In this document: one piece after another, positions 17,711-25,722 of the stretch | How the letters are laid out: the number at the start of each line of letters is the position of its first letter | How positions within the stretch are numbered: the first letter of the stretch is position 1 | From: a virus | Length of the DNA: 35,158 nucleotides | Direction: 5' to 3' (one strand) | IMG/VR virus record: IMGVR_UViG_3300036791_000706 | Coordinates: 1 to 35,158 of that record | Position numbers and translations under genes: made by a program | The notes under the pieces: generated by a model | Databases searched by the model: none | What the model was told of the DNA's origin: nothing | What the model saw: the letters and a program-made list of their open reading frames with translations, nothing else

Positions 17711-18433
17711 TTAGGAGTTCCCCCGCGCCTGCGCGCCCTGTTGTGCTGCCAGCTGTTCGCGCCCTGGTGCGCTCATCACTTCGAGGAAGTTGCCGAGAAA
17801 GATGTTGCGCTGGGTGGCGGTCAAACCGTCCTGGTTGGCGAGTAGATGGCTGGCGAACTTGCCCAAAAAGATCGGCGCGCGCGCATCCTTCGTCAACAGC
17901 GAGACGAAGCCCAAAAATCCCCAATCATAGATGTAGCTGAGATGATCGGGAATCGGAGACCATGAGTTCGCCAGAGACGACATCATGACCGGCGCGCGCT
18001 GGTAATAGCCGTCGATCATATAGGCGCGGTCGGGCAGGGTATTGAGTCTTAGCGTCACATTGCCGCTATCATCCATCCAGTTCATTGCCGCGCTGGATGG
18101 CCGCTTGCTCACCGACTCCGAAGCCAGCGATTGAACGATGTTGCTAATTTCGTTCACCTTGCCGTCAGAGTCGGTCAACCAAAGTTTTTCGATGAAATGG
18201 AAGTCGTCCAGCTCGAAGAGGTAGTCCTGTCCCCACTGGCTTTCTGCCGCGTCCAATTGCACATGAAATGTGCCGCGATTCCACGGCCATTTGAAGGGCG
18301 GTCCCAGGATCGTTTGTTTGGTGAGATTGGCGGCGGTGACGGCGGGTTCGTTGTTGGAGATGTTGACCGGCTGATACCCAATGAAGGGCATCGAAAACAA
18401 CGCGCTCGCCATGATGTTCCGCGTGCTTGCCAT
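17711..18433 (-). CDS. Head-tail adaptor / tubular protein A-like protein (putative)
   Basis: A 240-residue protein from the ATG at 18433, preceded by GGAG at 5 bases and one base after the previous stop; longer in-frame starts overlap the preceding gene and encode an Arg/Pro-rich leader. The protein has a beta-rich N-terminal half (NRGTFHVQLDAAESQWGQDY; FELDDFHFIEKLWLTDSDG), then a helical C-terminal half (LSYIYDWGFLGFVSLLTKDA; FASHLLANQDGLTATQRNIF) as in small podoviral tail completion or adaptor proteins. No motif proves this; position between another adaptor-like gene and the nozzle-like gene is the main argument. Confidence 0.6.
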   Translation of the reverse strand: MASTRNIMASALFSMPFIGYQPVNISNNEPAVTAANLTKQTILGPPFKWPWNRGTFHVQLDAAESQWGQDYLFELDDFHFIEKLWLTDSDGKVNEISNIVQSLASESVSKRPSSAAMNWMDDSGNVTLRLNTLPDRAYMIDGYYQRAPVMMSSLANSWSPIPDHLSYIYDWGFLGFVSLLTKDARAPIFLGKFASHLLANQDGLTATQRNIFLGNFLEVMSAPGREQLAAQQGAQARGNS

Positions 18434-18434
18434 C

Positions 18435-19460
18435 TCATCTCCATCCATAGCGGTAGGGCCACGGGCCGGGGTCCGTGGTGTAGCTGGGGGCCATGACGCT
18501 GCGGTCGGGGAAGAAACCTTTGCTCTCATCCTCCCTGTCATTTTTCTTGGTCTCGACCTCCATCGCCGCAATCCACTCCGCGCGCATGGGGGTGTAGCGC
18601 GCTTTGGCGGCGGGGTTGGAGGTGTAGCGGTGAGCGAAGGCCACGCATCCATCGCGGAACCATTTCTCCTCGTCGTCGGGTATTGGGTCGATGAGTTGTT
18701 TCAGGGTGGTAAAAGTGGGGGCCTTGACCTGACCCCATAACCGCACTAGCCATACCTGCCCTCCGTGGGGGGGCATGGGGTTGAAGCGGAAGCCTTGCGC
18801 GTCTGGATCGGCAACCGTCCATACACAAGTGCCGTCCTGAATTGTCACGCCCACTGGATAGTTGGGCGGTGCGAGCGCGCTAGGATTGTCAACGGGCGGC
18901 GTCCAATCCGGCGCTAGCGGTGCAGCGTCGCCTGTGATTCCATAGCCGGTGAGCACCAGAATGTTGCCCTTGGCGTCAAGGATGTTGGTGGGGCCGTTGG
19001 TCGGCGGCGTCGTTGTGCCAATGGGATTGATATAAGACTTCTGCGCTCCTGGCCATTTGCCGTACTCCAGATCGCGGTTGTAGAACCAACACACTTGATA
19101 GGGAAATCCGGCCTGATCGTTGGACATCTGCAAGTCGCGCACGGCGTAGATAGGCCACGTGGGGGGCGGGTACTGCGAGTTGTTGACATCGATGCGGAGT
19201 CCGTTCTCCAGCCAGCCGAGAGTCTTGAGTGTGAGTGAGGCATAGTCCTGTTGCAGCGGGTTGAGGGGGAAGGGAGCAACCCGAAGACGGTTCCATTTCC
19301 ACGGAAAGCGGATGCTCAGAAGCTCCTTCATCACATCGTTGCCGATAGTGAGTGCCGGTTCGTCTGCCCATCCGCCCGTGTGGTCGAAGACGGTCTGGAT
19401 GTCGCCGATGGCGGCGATAGAATCCATCACGTCTTGCAGTGAAATCGTCGAGTTGCCCAT
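18435..19460 (-). CDS. Head-tail adaptor-like protein with inserted beta module
   Basis: A 341-residue protein with GGGGGAG just before the ATG. The N-terminal region is helical (MGNSTISLQDVMDSIAAIGD) followed by a Trp-rich stretch (IRFPWKWNRLRVAPFPLNP). The helical C-terminal end (FRDGCVAFAHRYTSNPAAK) ends in a disordered, Pro-rich tail. Between about 160 and 225 an inserted segment ending GVTIQDGTCVWTV resembles the 'dgTxxW' modules of the nozzle-like protein. Inference: a portal-proximal adaptor in the neck. The shared module suggests recombination among tail genes. Confidence 0.6.
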   Translation of the reverse strand: MGNSTISLQDVMDSIAAIGDIQTVFDHTGGWADEPALTIGNDVMKELLSIRFPWKWNRLRVAPFPLNPLQQDYASLTLKTLGWLENGLRIDVNNSQYPPPTWPIYAVRDLQMSNDQAGFPYQVCWFYNRDLEYGKWPGAQKSYINPIGTTTPPTNGPTNILDAKGNILVLTGYGITGDAAPLAPDWTPPVDNPSALAPPNYPVGVTIQDGTCVWTVADPDAQGFRFNPMPPHGGQVWLVRLWGQVKAPTFTTLKQLIDPIPDDEEKWFRDGCVAFAHRYTSNPAAKARYTPMRAEWIAAMEVETKKNDREDESKGFFPDRSVMAPSYTTDPGPWPYRYGWR

Positions 19461-19477
19461 CGCTCCCCCTCATCGCT

Positions 19478-20194
19478 TCACTTCTTCTGCTGTGCCTTGT
19501 TCTCTCCCTGCTGCTGCGCGACCTGGGCGCGGTCACGTTCGGCGCGCGCTTCCATCGCGCCTTTCAGCCCCTCGTCTTTGGCGTCGGGATTGTGCATCTC
19601 CAATGCCGCTACTGCTGTCTGCATGGAGTTGTCACGCTGAAAGTCCGGGTCGTTGACAAGGTTGCTGGCCATCTGCACGCGCTTGTTCTGTTCCACCTGG
19701 ATAGCGTTCAGCTCATCGTTGGCGGCTTCGTTCTTCTCGGCTTGGTCAACGAGGTAAGCGCGACGGTCGCGCTGCGGGATGTACAGGTTCGGATCGACGG
19801 CGACGGTGCTGAAATCCAGCTTGCCCTTGGCTGGATCGCCTTCGGGATATTCCGTGCCTGCCTCATAGGCTTCCGGCTTGTAGTCGGCTGCGCTCTTGCC
19901 TTCGGCGAAGGCCAGATGCTCATCCGGCGATTCGTTGTAGTTGCGGCTGCGGGTGGCGTTGGCCTTCTCCCCGCTGCCCGCTCCGCGCGGTTCTCTTTCT
20001 TGCCGCTGCTGCGGCATGGTGTTTTGTTCCTCTGCCGTGGTCATGGGTTTGTTCCTCCGTTTGAGATTGGGTGTGTGCTGCGTGGCGGCTCGCGTGCGCC
20101 GTGCGGTTGGCTTGCGTGACTTCGCTGGTTGGGTGGGCTTGCGCACCGCCGTGGTCTTGGTTGCTTTCTTCTTTACTGCTGTGCGCTTCGCCAT
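19478..20194 (-). CDS. Acidic helical protein with histone-like basic N-terminal extension
   Basis: A 238-residue frame. Residues 1-50 are extremely Lys/Arg/Thr/Ala-rich (MAKRTAVKKKATKTTAVRK) like histone H1 or HU tails, while residues 51-238 are acidic and helical with heptad-like Gln/Glu repeats (RDRAQVAQQQGENKAQQKK). A second ATG at 20044 is preceded by GGAGG at 9 bases, a much stronger ribosome site than that of the 20194 ATG, so the 188-residue short form may be the major product. Located between a zinc-ribbon protein and the adaptor-like gene, it could be a head or connector component. I recognise no family. Confidence 0.65.
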   Translation of the reverse strand: MAKRTAVKKKATKTTAVRKPTQPAKSRKPTARRTRAATQHTPNLKRRNKPMTTAEEQNTMPQQRQEREPRGAGSGEKANATRSRNYNESPDEHLAFAEGKSAADYKPEAYEAGTEYPEGDPAKGKLDFSTVAVDPNLYIPQRDRRAYLVDQAEKNEAANDELNAIQVEQNKRVQMASNLVNDPDFQRDNSMQTAVAALEMHNPDAKDEGLKGAMEARAERDRAQVAQQQGENKAQQKK

Positions 20195-20200
20195 GATGTT

Positions 20201-20665
20201 TTAAGCCGCCTGTTCGTCGGGTGCTGAGAACGCAAATAACGTCGTTCCGCTGGGTTCGTTGTCGGTGGGCAGATTGAGCGCGCGGCGGTACTCCGCGAGG
20301 TCCGCGCGATACTTGGTTCTCTCTTCCGGGGTGGCCTTCTTGGACAGCGCGGCGGGCGGCTCCCAGACGTTTCCGCATCGCTGGCAAATCACGATGGTCA
20401 CGCCATGCGAAAGGGTGTGTGTCACCAGTGCATAGTTGGTGTCGTTGCCCTGGTAGAGTTGGGCCGTGCCCTTGCCGCCCTTGCGATGCACGCACGCGCT
20501 CTTGATGTACGCCTGATTCTCGCGGTCGCGCTTCAGACTGGCTTCGATGGCGCGTGCGCGGCCTTCGCGCTGGGTGCGCGCCATGCGGCGGTCCTGGGCA
20601 ACCTCGCGGGCCTCTTCCAATTGCAGGGTGTCTAGCTCTTCTTGAATTTTCGTTTTATCCGCCAT
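20201..20665 (-). CDS. Zinc-ribbon-like protein in the head module
   Basis: A 154-residue protein with GGAG 7 bases before the ATG. The N-terminal 55 residues are a charged helix (EELDTLQLEEAREVAQDRR). A Cys-x-His (residues 58-60) and CQRCGNVW (about 94-101) could together bind one zinc ion. The remainder is helical and charged. Directly downstream of the major capsid gene, so it may be a head accessory protein; similar Cys-x-x-Cys proteins near capsid genes have no known role to me. Function not assigned. Confidence 0.7.
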   Translation of the reverse strand: MADKTKIQEELDTLQLEEAREVAQDRRMARTQREGRARAIEASLKRDRENQAYIKSACVHRKGGKGTAQLYQGNDTNYALVTHTLSHGVTIVICQRCGNVWEPPAALSKKATPEERTKYRADLAEYRRALNLPTDNEPSGTTLFAFSAPDEQAA

Positions 20666-20687
20666 CGCAAATCTCCTTCATGTTTTT

Positions 20688-20722
20688 GCGTAGGAGAGCG
20701 AAGCCCATTCCCTCTCCTACGC
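20688..20722 (-). other. 11-bp stem-loop just after the major capsid gene
   Basis: GCGTAGGAGAG and CTCTCCTACGC form a perfect 11-bp stem with a 13-base loop, 31 bases beyond the capsid stop. On the coding strand it is followed by A residues, not U, so it does not look like a standard intrinsic terminator. It could protect the 3' end of the capsid transcript or be a processing site. It ends just before the ribosome site of the next gene. Confidence 0.8.
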
Positions 20723-20753
20723 CCTGTGGGTCGCTTCACAACCCCCAGCTCGC

Positions 20754-22150
20754 TTAACTGATCGTGCTGACTGCATCGATGTAGCGGATGCGCTGCACCG
20801 GGTCGGGTGGAAGGGTCGCCGTGTACATGGTGTTGTAGCTGGCGAATCCGCCAATCATGCGCGAAGGATCGTAGCCACTCGGCTCCGTCAAGCGGCGCAC
20901 CCAAACGTTCATGTTGCGCCAATTGCCGTCACCAATTTGCGTGTTTTCCTTCGCGCCAAAACTCACGCCGATAACGCCATCCTTGCCGACAAGGTAGGTG
21001 CGGAGTCCGGTCTGCGTGGTGCCGCTGTAGTTGGGGGTTTGCTTGACTAGCGTGGATTGGAAGAATGTTGCTCCCGCCCAATCCAACACCGTCACGGCGT
21101 CACCGTCCGGCGAAGGCAACTCCTTGAGCCGCTCGTTGCCCTGCGCGGTGCGCTTCAGCACGTCCACCAGAGAATTGTTGGTGGTGTCCACGAGCACATC
21201 GCCGACTGTGAAGGGGTGCGTGATGCCGAAGTAGCGTCCGTCTTCAAAGGGCAGGGCATTGACGCCTTGCAGGGATTGGACGGCGGTGGTGATGTCGGTG
21301 GTTTTGACAGTGGCCGCGCCCACCTTCGAGAGATGGCCCACCAGCGCATCGATTGCGTTGGCTCCATCGGCGGTGTTCTGGATGATGAGGTTGATCACCT
21401 GCGAGAGCCGATAGGCCATCTGCACTCCCAGCGCTTCCAGCGCGGGGTCGATGGCGGTCTGGATCGCGTACGTCGAGATGTTGGCGTAATCGGCATAGTT
21501 CGGGCCGTTGCGAGTAGACCGTTGCCGTCTACTCTCTTGCGGTCGCCCGCAAGTCCAGACTATCTTTTCATCCTCATGTGAGGATGCTCCGCGCTTCGGT
21601 TCCACTTGGAACCTACTCCCTTTCGGGATAGTCGTTGCACCTTCCGATTGCTCGGCTTGGCTCAGGATTGTCTGCATGAGAGTTCCCCTGAATTCACGGA
21701 GTTTTTCGATACCCATTACTGGATAAAGCGGCAATTTTGTTTACCGATGGTGGAGGTGTTCTGCACAACCGTCACGGTTAAACCCGTTTGGATCGTGCCT
21801 TCAGGTGCCTGCGTCAGCGGTGGAGCGGGTAAATTTTGGTACATAAAAAGGACGAGCTTATTGCCGCTGTTCTCATCCAGTGATCGCCGCGAGGTGAGCC
21901 GCACCCAAGCGGTGTTCGCCTTCAGGTTCTCAATGAACACCTTGTCGAACTGCGTGACAACCGACTGCGGCAGGTTGGTGGTGAGGTTCGATGCTGGCGA
22001 GACGCCAACACCCAACACGAGGGCATAGCTTTTGCTCATGCCCAGGTAGGCAATCGCGCTGGTTCCGAAGGCCAGCAAAAACTCGATTACCGGGATAACG
22101 AATCTGCGGAAGAATTGCTCACCGCTCCGCGCGGCCTGTGTGTCTCGCAT
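20754..22150 (-). CDS. Major capsid protein, split by a group I intron: join(20754..21500, 21743..22150)
   Basis: Exon 1 (22150 to 21743, 136 codons) and exon 2 (21500 to 20754, 248 codons plus stop) rejoin in frame to a 384-residue protein. Exon 1 holds LPQSVVTQFDKVFIENLKAN and an RRSLDENSGNKLVLFMY stretch, as in the N-arm of HK97-fold podoviral capsids ('...pknsGntv-f..y'). Exon 2 begins NYADYANISTYAIQTAIDP, matching the conserved 'xYGdyxxxsdxxxxTaiDP' of this family. Across the junction the protein reads TIG|NYADYANIS, natural for the family. Without splicing, translation stops at TAA 21716-21718. GAGGG lies 7 bases before the ATG; the first 37 residues include a hydrophobic segment, so a later start at 22039 (MSKSYALV) is conceivable but lacks a ribosome site. 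Function: forms the icosahedral head shell. It sits downstream of the scaffold-like gene, as expected. Confidence 0.85.
21501..21742 (-). ncRNA. Group I self-splicing intron (subgroup IA-like), 242 bases, no encoded endonuclease
   Basis: On the minus strand the core elements are all visible. P1: exon CGGU (21746-21743) plus AA pairs with UUGCCG (21734-21729), with a U-G pair at the splice site. P2: UAUCC/GGGUA (21725-21721, 21714-21710). P3: CUCCGUG (21701-21695) with CGCGGAG (21593-21587). P4: UUCAGG/CCUGAG (21692-21687, 21666-21661). P6a: CCGA-GCAA-UCGG (21655-21644). P7: GACUAU (21633-21628) with AUAGUC (21563-21558). P7.1 and P7.2 hairpins at 21627-21618 and 21613-21598, typical of subgroup IA. 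P8: 21586-21569. P9: CUUGCGG-GCGA-CCGCAAG (21553-21536). P9.1: 21534-21512. The last base is the terminal G at 21501, and GG just after P7 can pair with CC before it (P9.0). Splicing restores the capsid frame. Confidence 0.92.
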
Positions 22151-22171
22151 GGCTCTACCCTCGGGGTGGAG

Positions 22172-23023
22172 TCACGCGCCCATTGCATCGACCTGTCGCC
22201 TGAAATCGGGATCGTCGCGAAGTTTATCGTTATATTCCGCTCGGCTCATCCGTTCAATGTCAGCGCGTGTATATCGTTGCTTCCTCTGCGGCGCGGGCGG
22301 CAGTGCCGAAGCATCGGCAGTGCGTAGTCCGGTCGTCGCGATGGTGCGGGGTCTGGGAGAGTACGCGGGTTGGGTCGCTGACTGTCCGTTGGGGGGCGTG
22401 CCATTGCCGTTTTCGTAAACGGGTTGAGCGGTTGGCTCGTGCTGCGTTTCGGACTCTCGCGCGTCGGTCGGCCACGGGATTAGATCGCCGCGCTCCTGCA
22501 CGGTGACAAGGGCCATAGCGAGGTTGTTCCTGGTCAAGTCCCATCCGTTCGCCTTCAGCTCCTCAAACAGAGCGTCGCGGTTTTGTGGCACCGGATAAAA
22601 CTCTTGGTGTTCGTCGCGAAAGGCTTGCGCCTCCGCTCCGTAAAAAGCATCTTGCTCCTGGGCGCTCTTGCGCGCGAACTCCGCGCCGAGTTTGTCCGGG
22701 GCAATGCCCTGGCGGGCGGTCACAATTTCGTCCACGGCTTCAACGACCTTGTTGGGGTCGGTTATCTCAGTGCTCAGTCTCAGTCGATCCGCCGCGCTCA
22801 GTTCCTTCGGTTGCACTCTCAGCCCTCGGGGCGCGGCGTCGGGCTTTCGCAGGCGGGCAATTTCACGGTTGGCGTGGACTTGTGAGTCGAGCAGTTTCTC
22901 GCTCACTTCGCGCATTGTCTTTCCCTTGAAGGTGGATACCCTTTTACCGTCCGAGTTTTCGATTACGGCCTCAATAAGTCCTTCCTCATTGGGTTCGCCG
23001 TCGTTTAAAAATTTTGCTTCCAT
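22172..23023 (-). CDS. Scaffold-like protein
   Basis: A 283-residue protein from the ATG at 23023, with GGAG 5 bases upstream. It is acidic and charged, with helical N-terminal segments (KTMREVSEKLLDSQVHANRE), a region around residues 105-170 (GAEFARKSAQEQDAFYGAEA), a Pro/Thr/Asn-rich linker (about 195-250) and a basic C-terminal helical hairpin (YTRADIERMSRAEYNDKLRD), the arrangement expected of podoviral scaffolding proteins whose C-terminal helix-turn-helix binds the capsid protein. Location between portal and capsid genes supports this. No protease motif was seen. Assignment rests on order and composition. Confidence 0.65.
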   Translation of the reverse strand: MEAKFLNDGEPNEEGLIEAVIENSDGKRVSTFKGKTMREVSEKLLDSQVHANREIARLRKPDAAPRGLRVQPKELSAADRLRLSTEITDPNKVVEAVDEIVTARQGIAPDKLGAEFARKSAQEQDAFYGAEAQAFRDEHQEFYPVPQNRDALFEELKANGWDLTRNNLAMALVTVQERGDLIPWPTDARESETQHEPTAQPVYENGNGTPPNGQSATQPAYSPRPRTIATTGLRTADASALPPAPQRKQRYTRADIERMSRAEYNDKLRDDPDFRRQVDAMGA

Positions 23024-23032
23024 GACCACTCC

Positions 23033-23416
23033 CTACATGATCTGATCGTCGTCCGGCGCGGGTCGCGTCGGGTCGAGGATGTTCTCTATGAGTTTTTCGT
23101 GCGGTGTTAGTTCCGGCACAGGGGGTTCGCGGTTGACGGTACGGAGATGATTGGCGGCCTCGGTCGCAATCTTCTCCTGCATGTGGGTGAACATCTGCCA
23201 AGCGGCTTTTGCCATCCTGTGATTAGCCAGCACGGCGCGGCTGTCGGCGGGGTCGGTGTTGATAAGTTTGGTTTCGGTCTCGATGCACACCATTTCGAGT
23301 ACGTCGAGCACGTCCGGGTAAACCTCCGAGTTGATAAGCGCCAACAGATTGCGGCGCTGCGCCGGTCGCAGCTCGGCGGTGACGCCAAAGGTCCGCTCTG
23401 TGCGTGTCTCGCTCAT
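23033..23416 (-). CDS. Small head-module protein, unknown
   Basis: A 127-residue, largely helical, acidic protein starting in an ATGA overlap with the portal stop, so probably translated with it. The central part (VLDVLEMVCIETETKLINT; KAAWQMFTHMQEKIATEA) predicts two or three amphipathic helices and the tail is Pro/Asp-rich. I recognise no family. Small helical genes between portal and scaffold are common in podoviruses with no agreed role. Confidence 0.7.
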   Translation of the reverse strand: MSETRTERTFGVTAELRPAQRRNLLALINSEVYPDVLDVLEMVCIETETKLINTDPADSRAVLANHRMAKAAWQMFTHMQEKIATEAANHLRTVNREPPVPELTPHEKLIENILDPTRPAPDDDQIM

Positions 23417-25536
23417 GCGCCTCCTCCCGCTGGAGCCTGGAAGAATGGCGTGGCCTGCATGGTGCGCTCATCGGCGGTGCGCTCGGCGAAGGCACCCGCG
23501 CGGTCCAGCGGGCTTTCGACGGCGGCACCGTGGGCCTTGTCGATGGCGTTGACGGCAACCCTGCCCGCAATCTTTTTGTCTTCGAGTTCCGCGTCGCCCT
23601 GCTGCTTCTGGTGGAGTAGCGCTTGTTTGGAGTTGGCCTGCACTGCGGCCTGTTGCTGTTGCTGCCGCTCCTGCTTCTCCTGGTCGGTCATCTGCACAAT
23701 CAGGTCACGCCGGTTCTTCCACTCGCTCATATCAAGGATCATGTTCACCAGCTCGTTTACATTGACTTTCCAGCCGGTCTCCGAGAGTTGTTGGACGATA
23801 GCCTGATTGGAAAAGACTTCCAAGAGAAAGGGAAGCGCCTGGGCCATGCGGTTTTTGGCCGCGAGCCGCGTGCCCGCGAGCGTGTCAAATTTAACCACCT
23901 GATCTAGAAAGTCTTGGAAGTCGAGCGCGATGTCTGCTGTTCGTTCTGCCAGTACATCGCGGATTTCGGAGATGGGCATCCGCTCTTTCACCATGCGGTA
24001 GACGAAACGTAAAAAGGGCAGGAACACACCGTCCACGAAACGGTCAACCGGCGATTGCAGACGCGCGGATGAAGCCGCACCCACCATGCCCGCTCCCGTG
24101 CCTGATCGGACAACACTTGAGCCTCGGCCTGGGATGGAACCCTGCACGCTGGCTTGGTCCGCGCCGGTCGCGCCCTCGGCACTGCTGACAACGGCCTGGA
24201 TCGCGCGCCAAGCATCCGGGGGGACCTGGGGTTGCTGGATGAGCGAGATGGCGCGGGTGGCGTCGTTGCCGTCCACCATGCGGATGCCGCCCAGCCGTCT
24301 CCGTTGGTCCTGTGTGGGGACATTCGCGCCCCTCGCAACGGCATATTCGGGCTGGACGGCAAACGCGAGGATGTCGAGTAGAGCGTTAATCATCCCCTGC
24401 TCAACCCTTTGGTCTGCCCCCGCGATGCGTCCCACCCCCATGCCAAACCCGGCATTGTCGATGTCCCAATAGTTCGCGGAGAGAAAGGGCTTTTCTCCGA
24501 GACCATGACGCTTGTTACAGATGACAACTTTCTTTTGCAGCACAACTCGCTTCTGTGTGCGGTCCCACCACTCCAGCACTTGCAATCCCTTTTGCAGCGG
24601 GTCTTCGGATTCGGAAAAGTCCTGGCGTTCGGCGTGGTGAACGCTGGAGTTGGCCGTCATCGCCTGCTCGGTCGGGGCGATGCTCTCGGGCACTTCTACG
24701 TCGTCAAGGAAGACGGCGCGCAGGGCTTCGTCAGAGGGGATGTCGTAATCGGGATTGTCGCGCAGTTTGGTGAGGTCGTCGTAGGTGAGATATTTTTCGT
24801 GAACAATCCATTTGGCTTTCCAGAGTTGATTCGGTGAGTGCCATGTCGGATCAACAAAAACCGTGCCTAACTCACATTTTTCAAAGGTCGGGCGGTTGTG
24901 CGTCACTTCGACATCGATAGCCTCAAACTCATCACTCTCCTTGGTGAATACCGTGATCGGCGGGCCGATGGGCATAGTCACCTGGGGCGGTGCCTTCTTG
25001 CGCTTGTAGTGGGTTTCAACTTCGGTGATCGTCTCCCACCCGATTTTGAAAATGACGGTGCCCTGATTCACCATGCCCTGTATGCCGTAGTTGGCTTCCT
25101 GCTTGAAGTTGATTACGTCGAGCAGTTCGCCAATCATCTCTTTCCACGCCCGCGCGCTGTCCTGGTGGGCGTTCGGTCGCGGGCGGATTTCAAAGGGGAT
25201 GGGGTCCTGAAAAATGGCCCCCGAGATGGCGGGGGCCAGCGAGTTGACTTGTTTGGCGACGGTGAAGCGGGAGACGTTCGCGCGGGTGACGGTCGATCCT
25301 TCGAAGAGTGCCAAGCTGCGCGGCGATTGATACAGGATGTCGCTCTCTGTCCAGTTGAGCGGCCAGCGCCGGTCTTCCAGCCATGCGCTCGCGCGCATGT
25401 AATCCTGCACCACAATCGAGAGCACGGCTTCGTCGGTGTACTTGGCGGGCAGCTCGGGGCGCGCGGGGGTCTGCACGTCCTTGGGATAAACAGGCTGCGA
25501 CCATTGCGATTCCGCAACGAGCGTGGCTGTTGCCAT
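23413..25536 (-). CDS. Portal protein
   Basis: A 707-residue protein from the ATG at 25536, preceded by GAGGTGGGG. Recognition is by overall pattern: N-terminal Trp-rich region; NSLAPAISGAIFQDPIPFEI (around residue 95-115) as in podoviral portals where the protein folds back into the clip/stem; WHSPNQLWKAKWIVHEKYL (about 230-250); LEWWDRTQKRVV (about 325); then ADQRVEQGMINALLDI and a Gln-rich helical C-terminus (DQEKQERQQQQQAAVQANSK) matching the barrel that protrudes into the head. Function: the dodecameric ring at one vertex through which DNA is packaged and ejected; it docks the terminase and adaptor. Gene order (terminase, portal, scaffold, capsid) supports the call. Confidence 0.8.
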   Translation of the reverse strand: MATATLVAESQWSQPVYPKDVQTPARPELPAKYTDEAVLSIVVQDYMRASAWLEDRRWPLNWTESDILYQSPRSLALFEGSTVTRANVSRFTVAKQVNSLAPAISGAIFQDPIPFEIRPRPNAHQDSARAWKEMIGELLDVINFKQEANYGIQGMVNQGTVIFKIGWETITEVETHYKRKKAPPQVTMPIGPPITVFTKESDEFEAIDVEVTHNRPTFEKCELGTVFVDPTWHSPNQLWKAKWIVHEKYLTYDDLTKLRDNPDYDIPSDEALRAVFLDDVEVPESIAPTEQAMTANSSVHHAERQDFSESEDPLQKGLQVLEWWDRTQKRVVLQKKVVICNKRHGLGEKPFLSANYWDIDNAGFGMGVGRIAGADQRVEQGMINALLDILAFAVQPEYAVARGANVPTQDQRRRLGGIRMVDGNDATRAISLIQQPQVPPDAWRAIQAVVSSAEGATGADQASVQGSIPGRGSSVVRSGTGAGMVGAASSARLQSPVDRFVDGVFLPFLRFVYRMVKERMPISEIRDVLAERTADIALDFQDFLDQVVKFDTLAGTRLAAKNRMAQALPFLLEVFSNQAIVQQLSETGWKVNVNELVNMILDMSEWKNRRDLIVQMTDQEKQERQQQQQAAVQANSKQALLHQKQQGDAELEDKKIAGRVAVNAIDKAHGAAVESPLDRAGAFAERTADERTMQATPFFQAPAGGGA

Positions 25537-25548
25537 GCCCCACCTCAA

Positions 25549-25722
25549 ACCATGAAATGTGTTTTCACGGGTTCAGGGTCGCGCTCTGCGGCCTCTTCCG
25601 TTGTGGCGTGGGCGGTGGGAGGTTCCCGCCGTTTCGGAAAGTGACTGTGACATTACGCTCGTAACCTACTATTTTTCAAGACGCTTCCTACTGGTAATTT
25701 TTACAGTTTCGCCCGCCCTTCG
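25549..25722 (-). promoter_or_regulatory. 174-base intergenic gap upstream of portal with a weak sigma70-like promoter
   Basis: This is the largest gap in the minus-strand array. A TTGAAA (minus strand, 25679-25674) is followed after 16 bases by CGTAAT (25657-25652) or after 18 by TAATGT (25655-25650). The surrounding stretch is locally AT-rich. If used, it would drive the head and tail genes. No clear terminator for the upstream genes is seen here. Confidence 0.35.

Noticed and set aside
21511-21722. Alternative intron limits giving a 212-base intron (splice after ...TTTAT and after ...TACTCG)
   Set aside because: This also keeps the frame, but P1 would have only three exon pairs, P2 would be lost, and ten extra residues would interrupt the conserved capsid motif. 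The 21501-21742 limits give a full 6-bp P1, a P2 and the natural TIG|NYADY join.
20754-21734. Separate protein starting at TTG 21734 and including the capsid C-terminal half
   Set aside because: Its first 78 residues are translated intron and lack protein character.
21480-21760. Capsid gene split by an ordinary frameshift or a real two-gene arrangement
   Set aside because: The ~240 bases between halves are not capsid-like in any frame and fold into a full group I core.
22172-25644. Long plus-strand frames opposite the scaffold and portal genes (for example 23147-23806 and 24898-25644)
   Set aside because: They mirror the coding strand of well-supported genes in GC-rich DNA and have no ribosome sites or recognisable domains.
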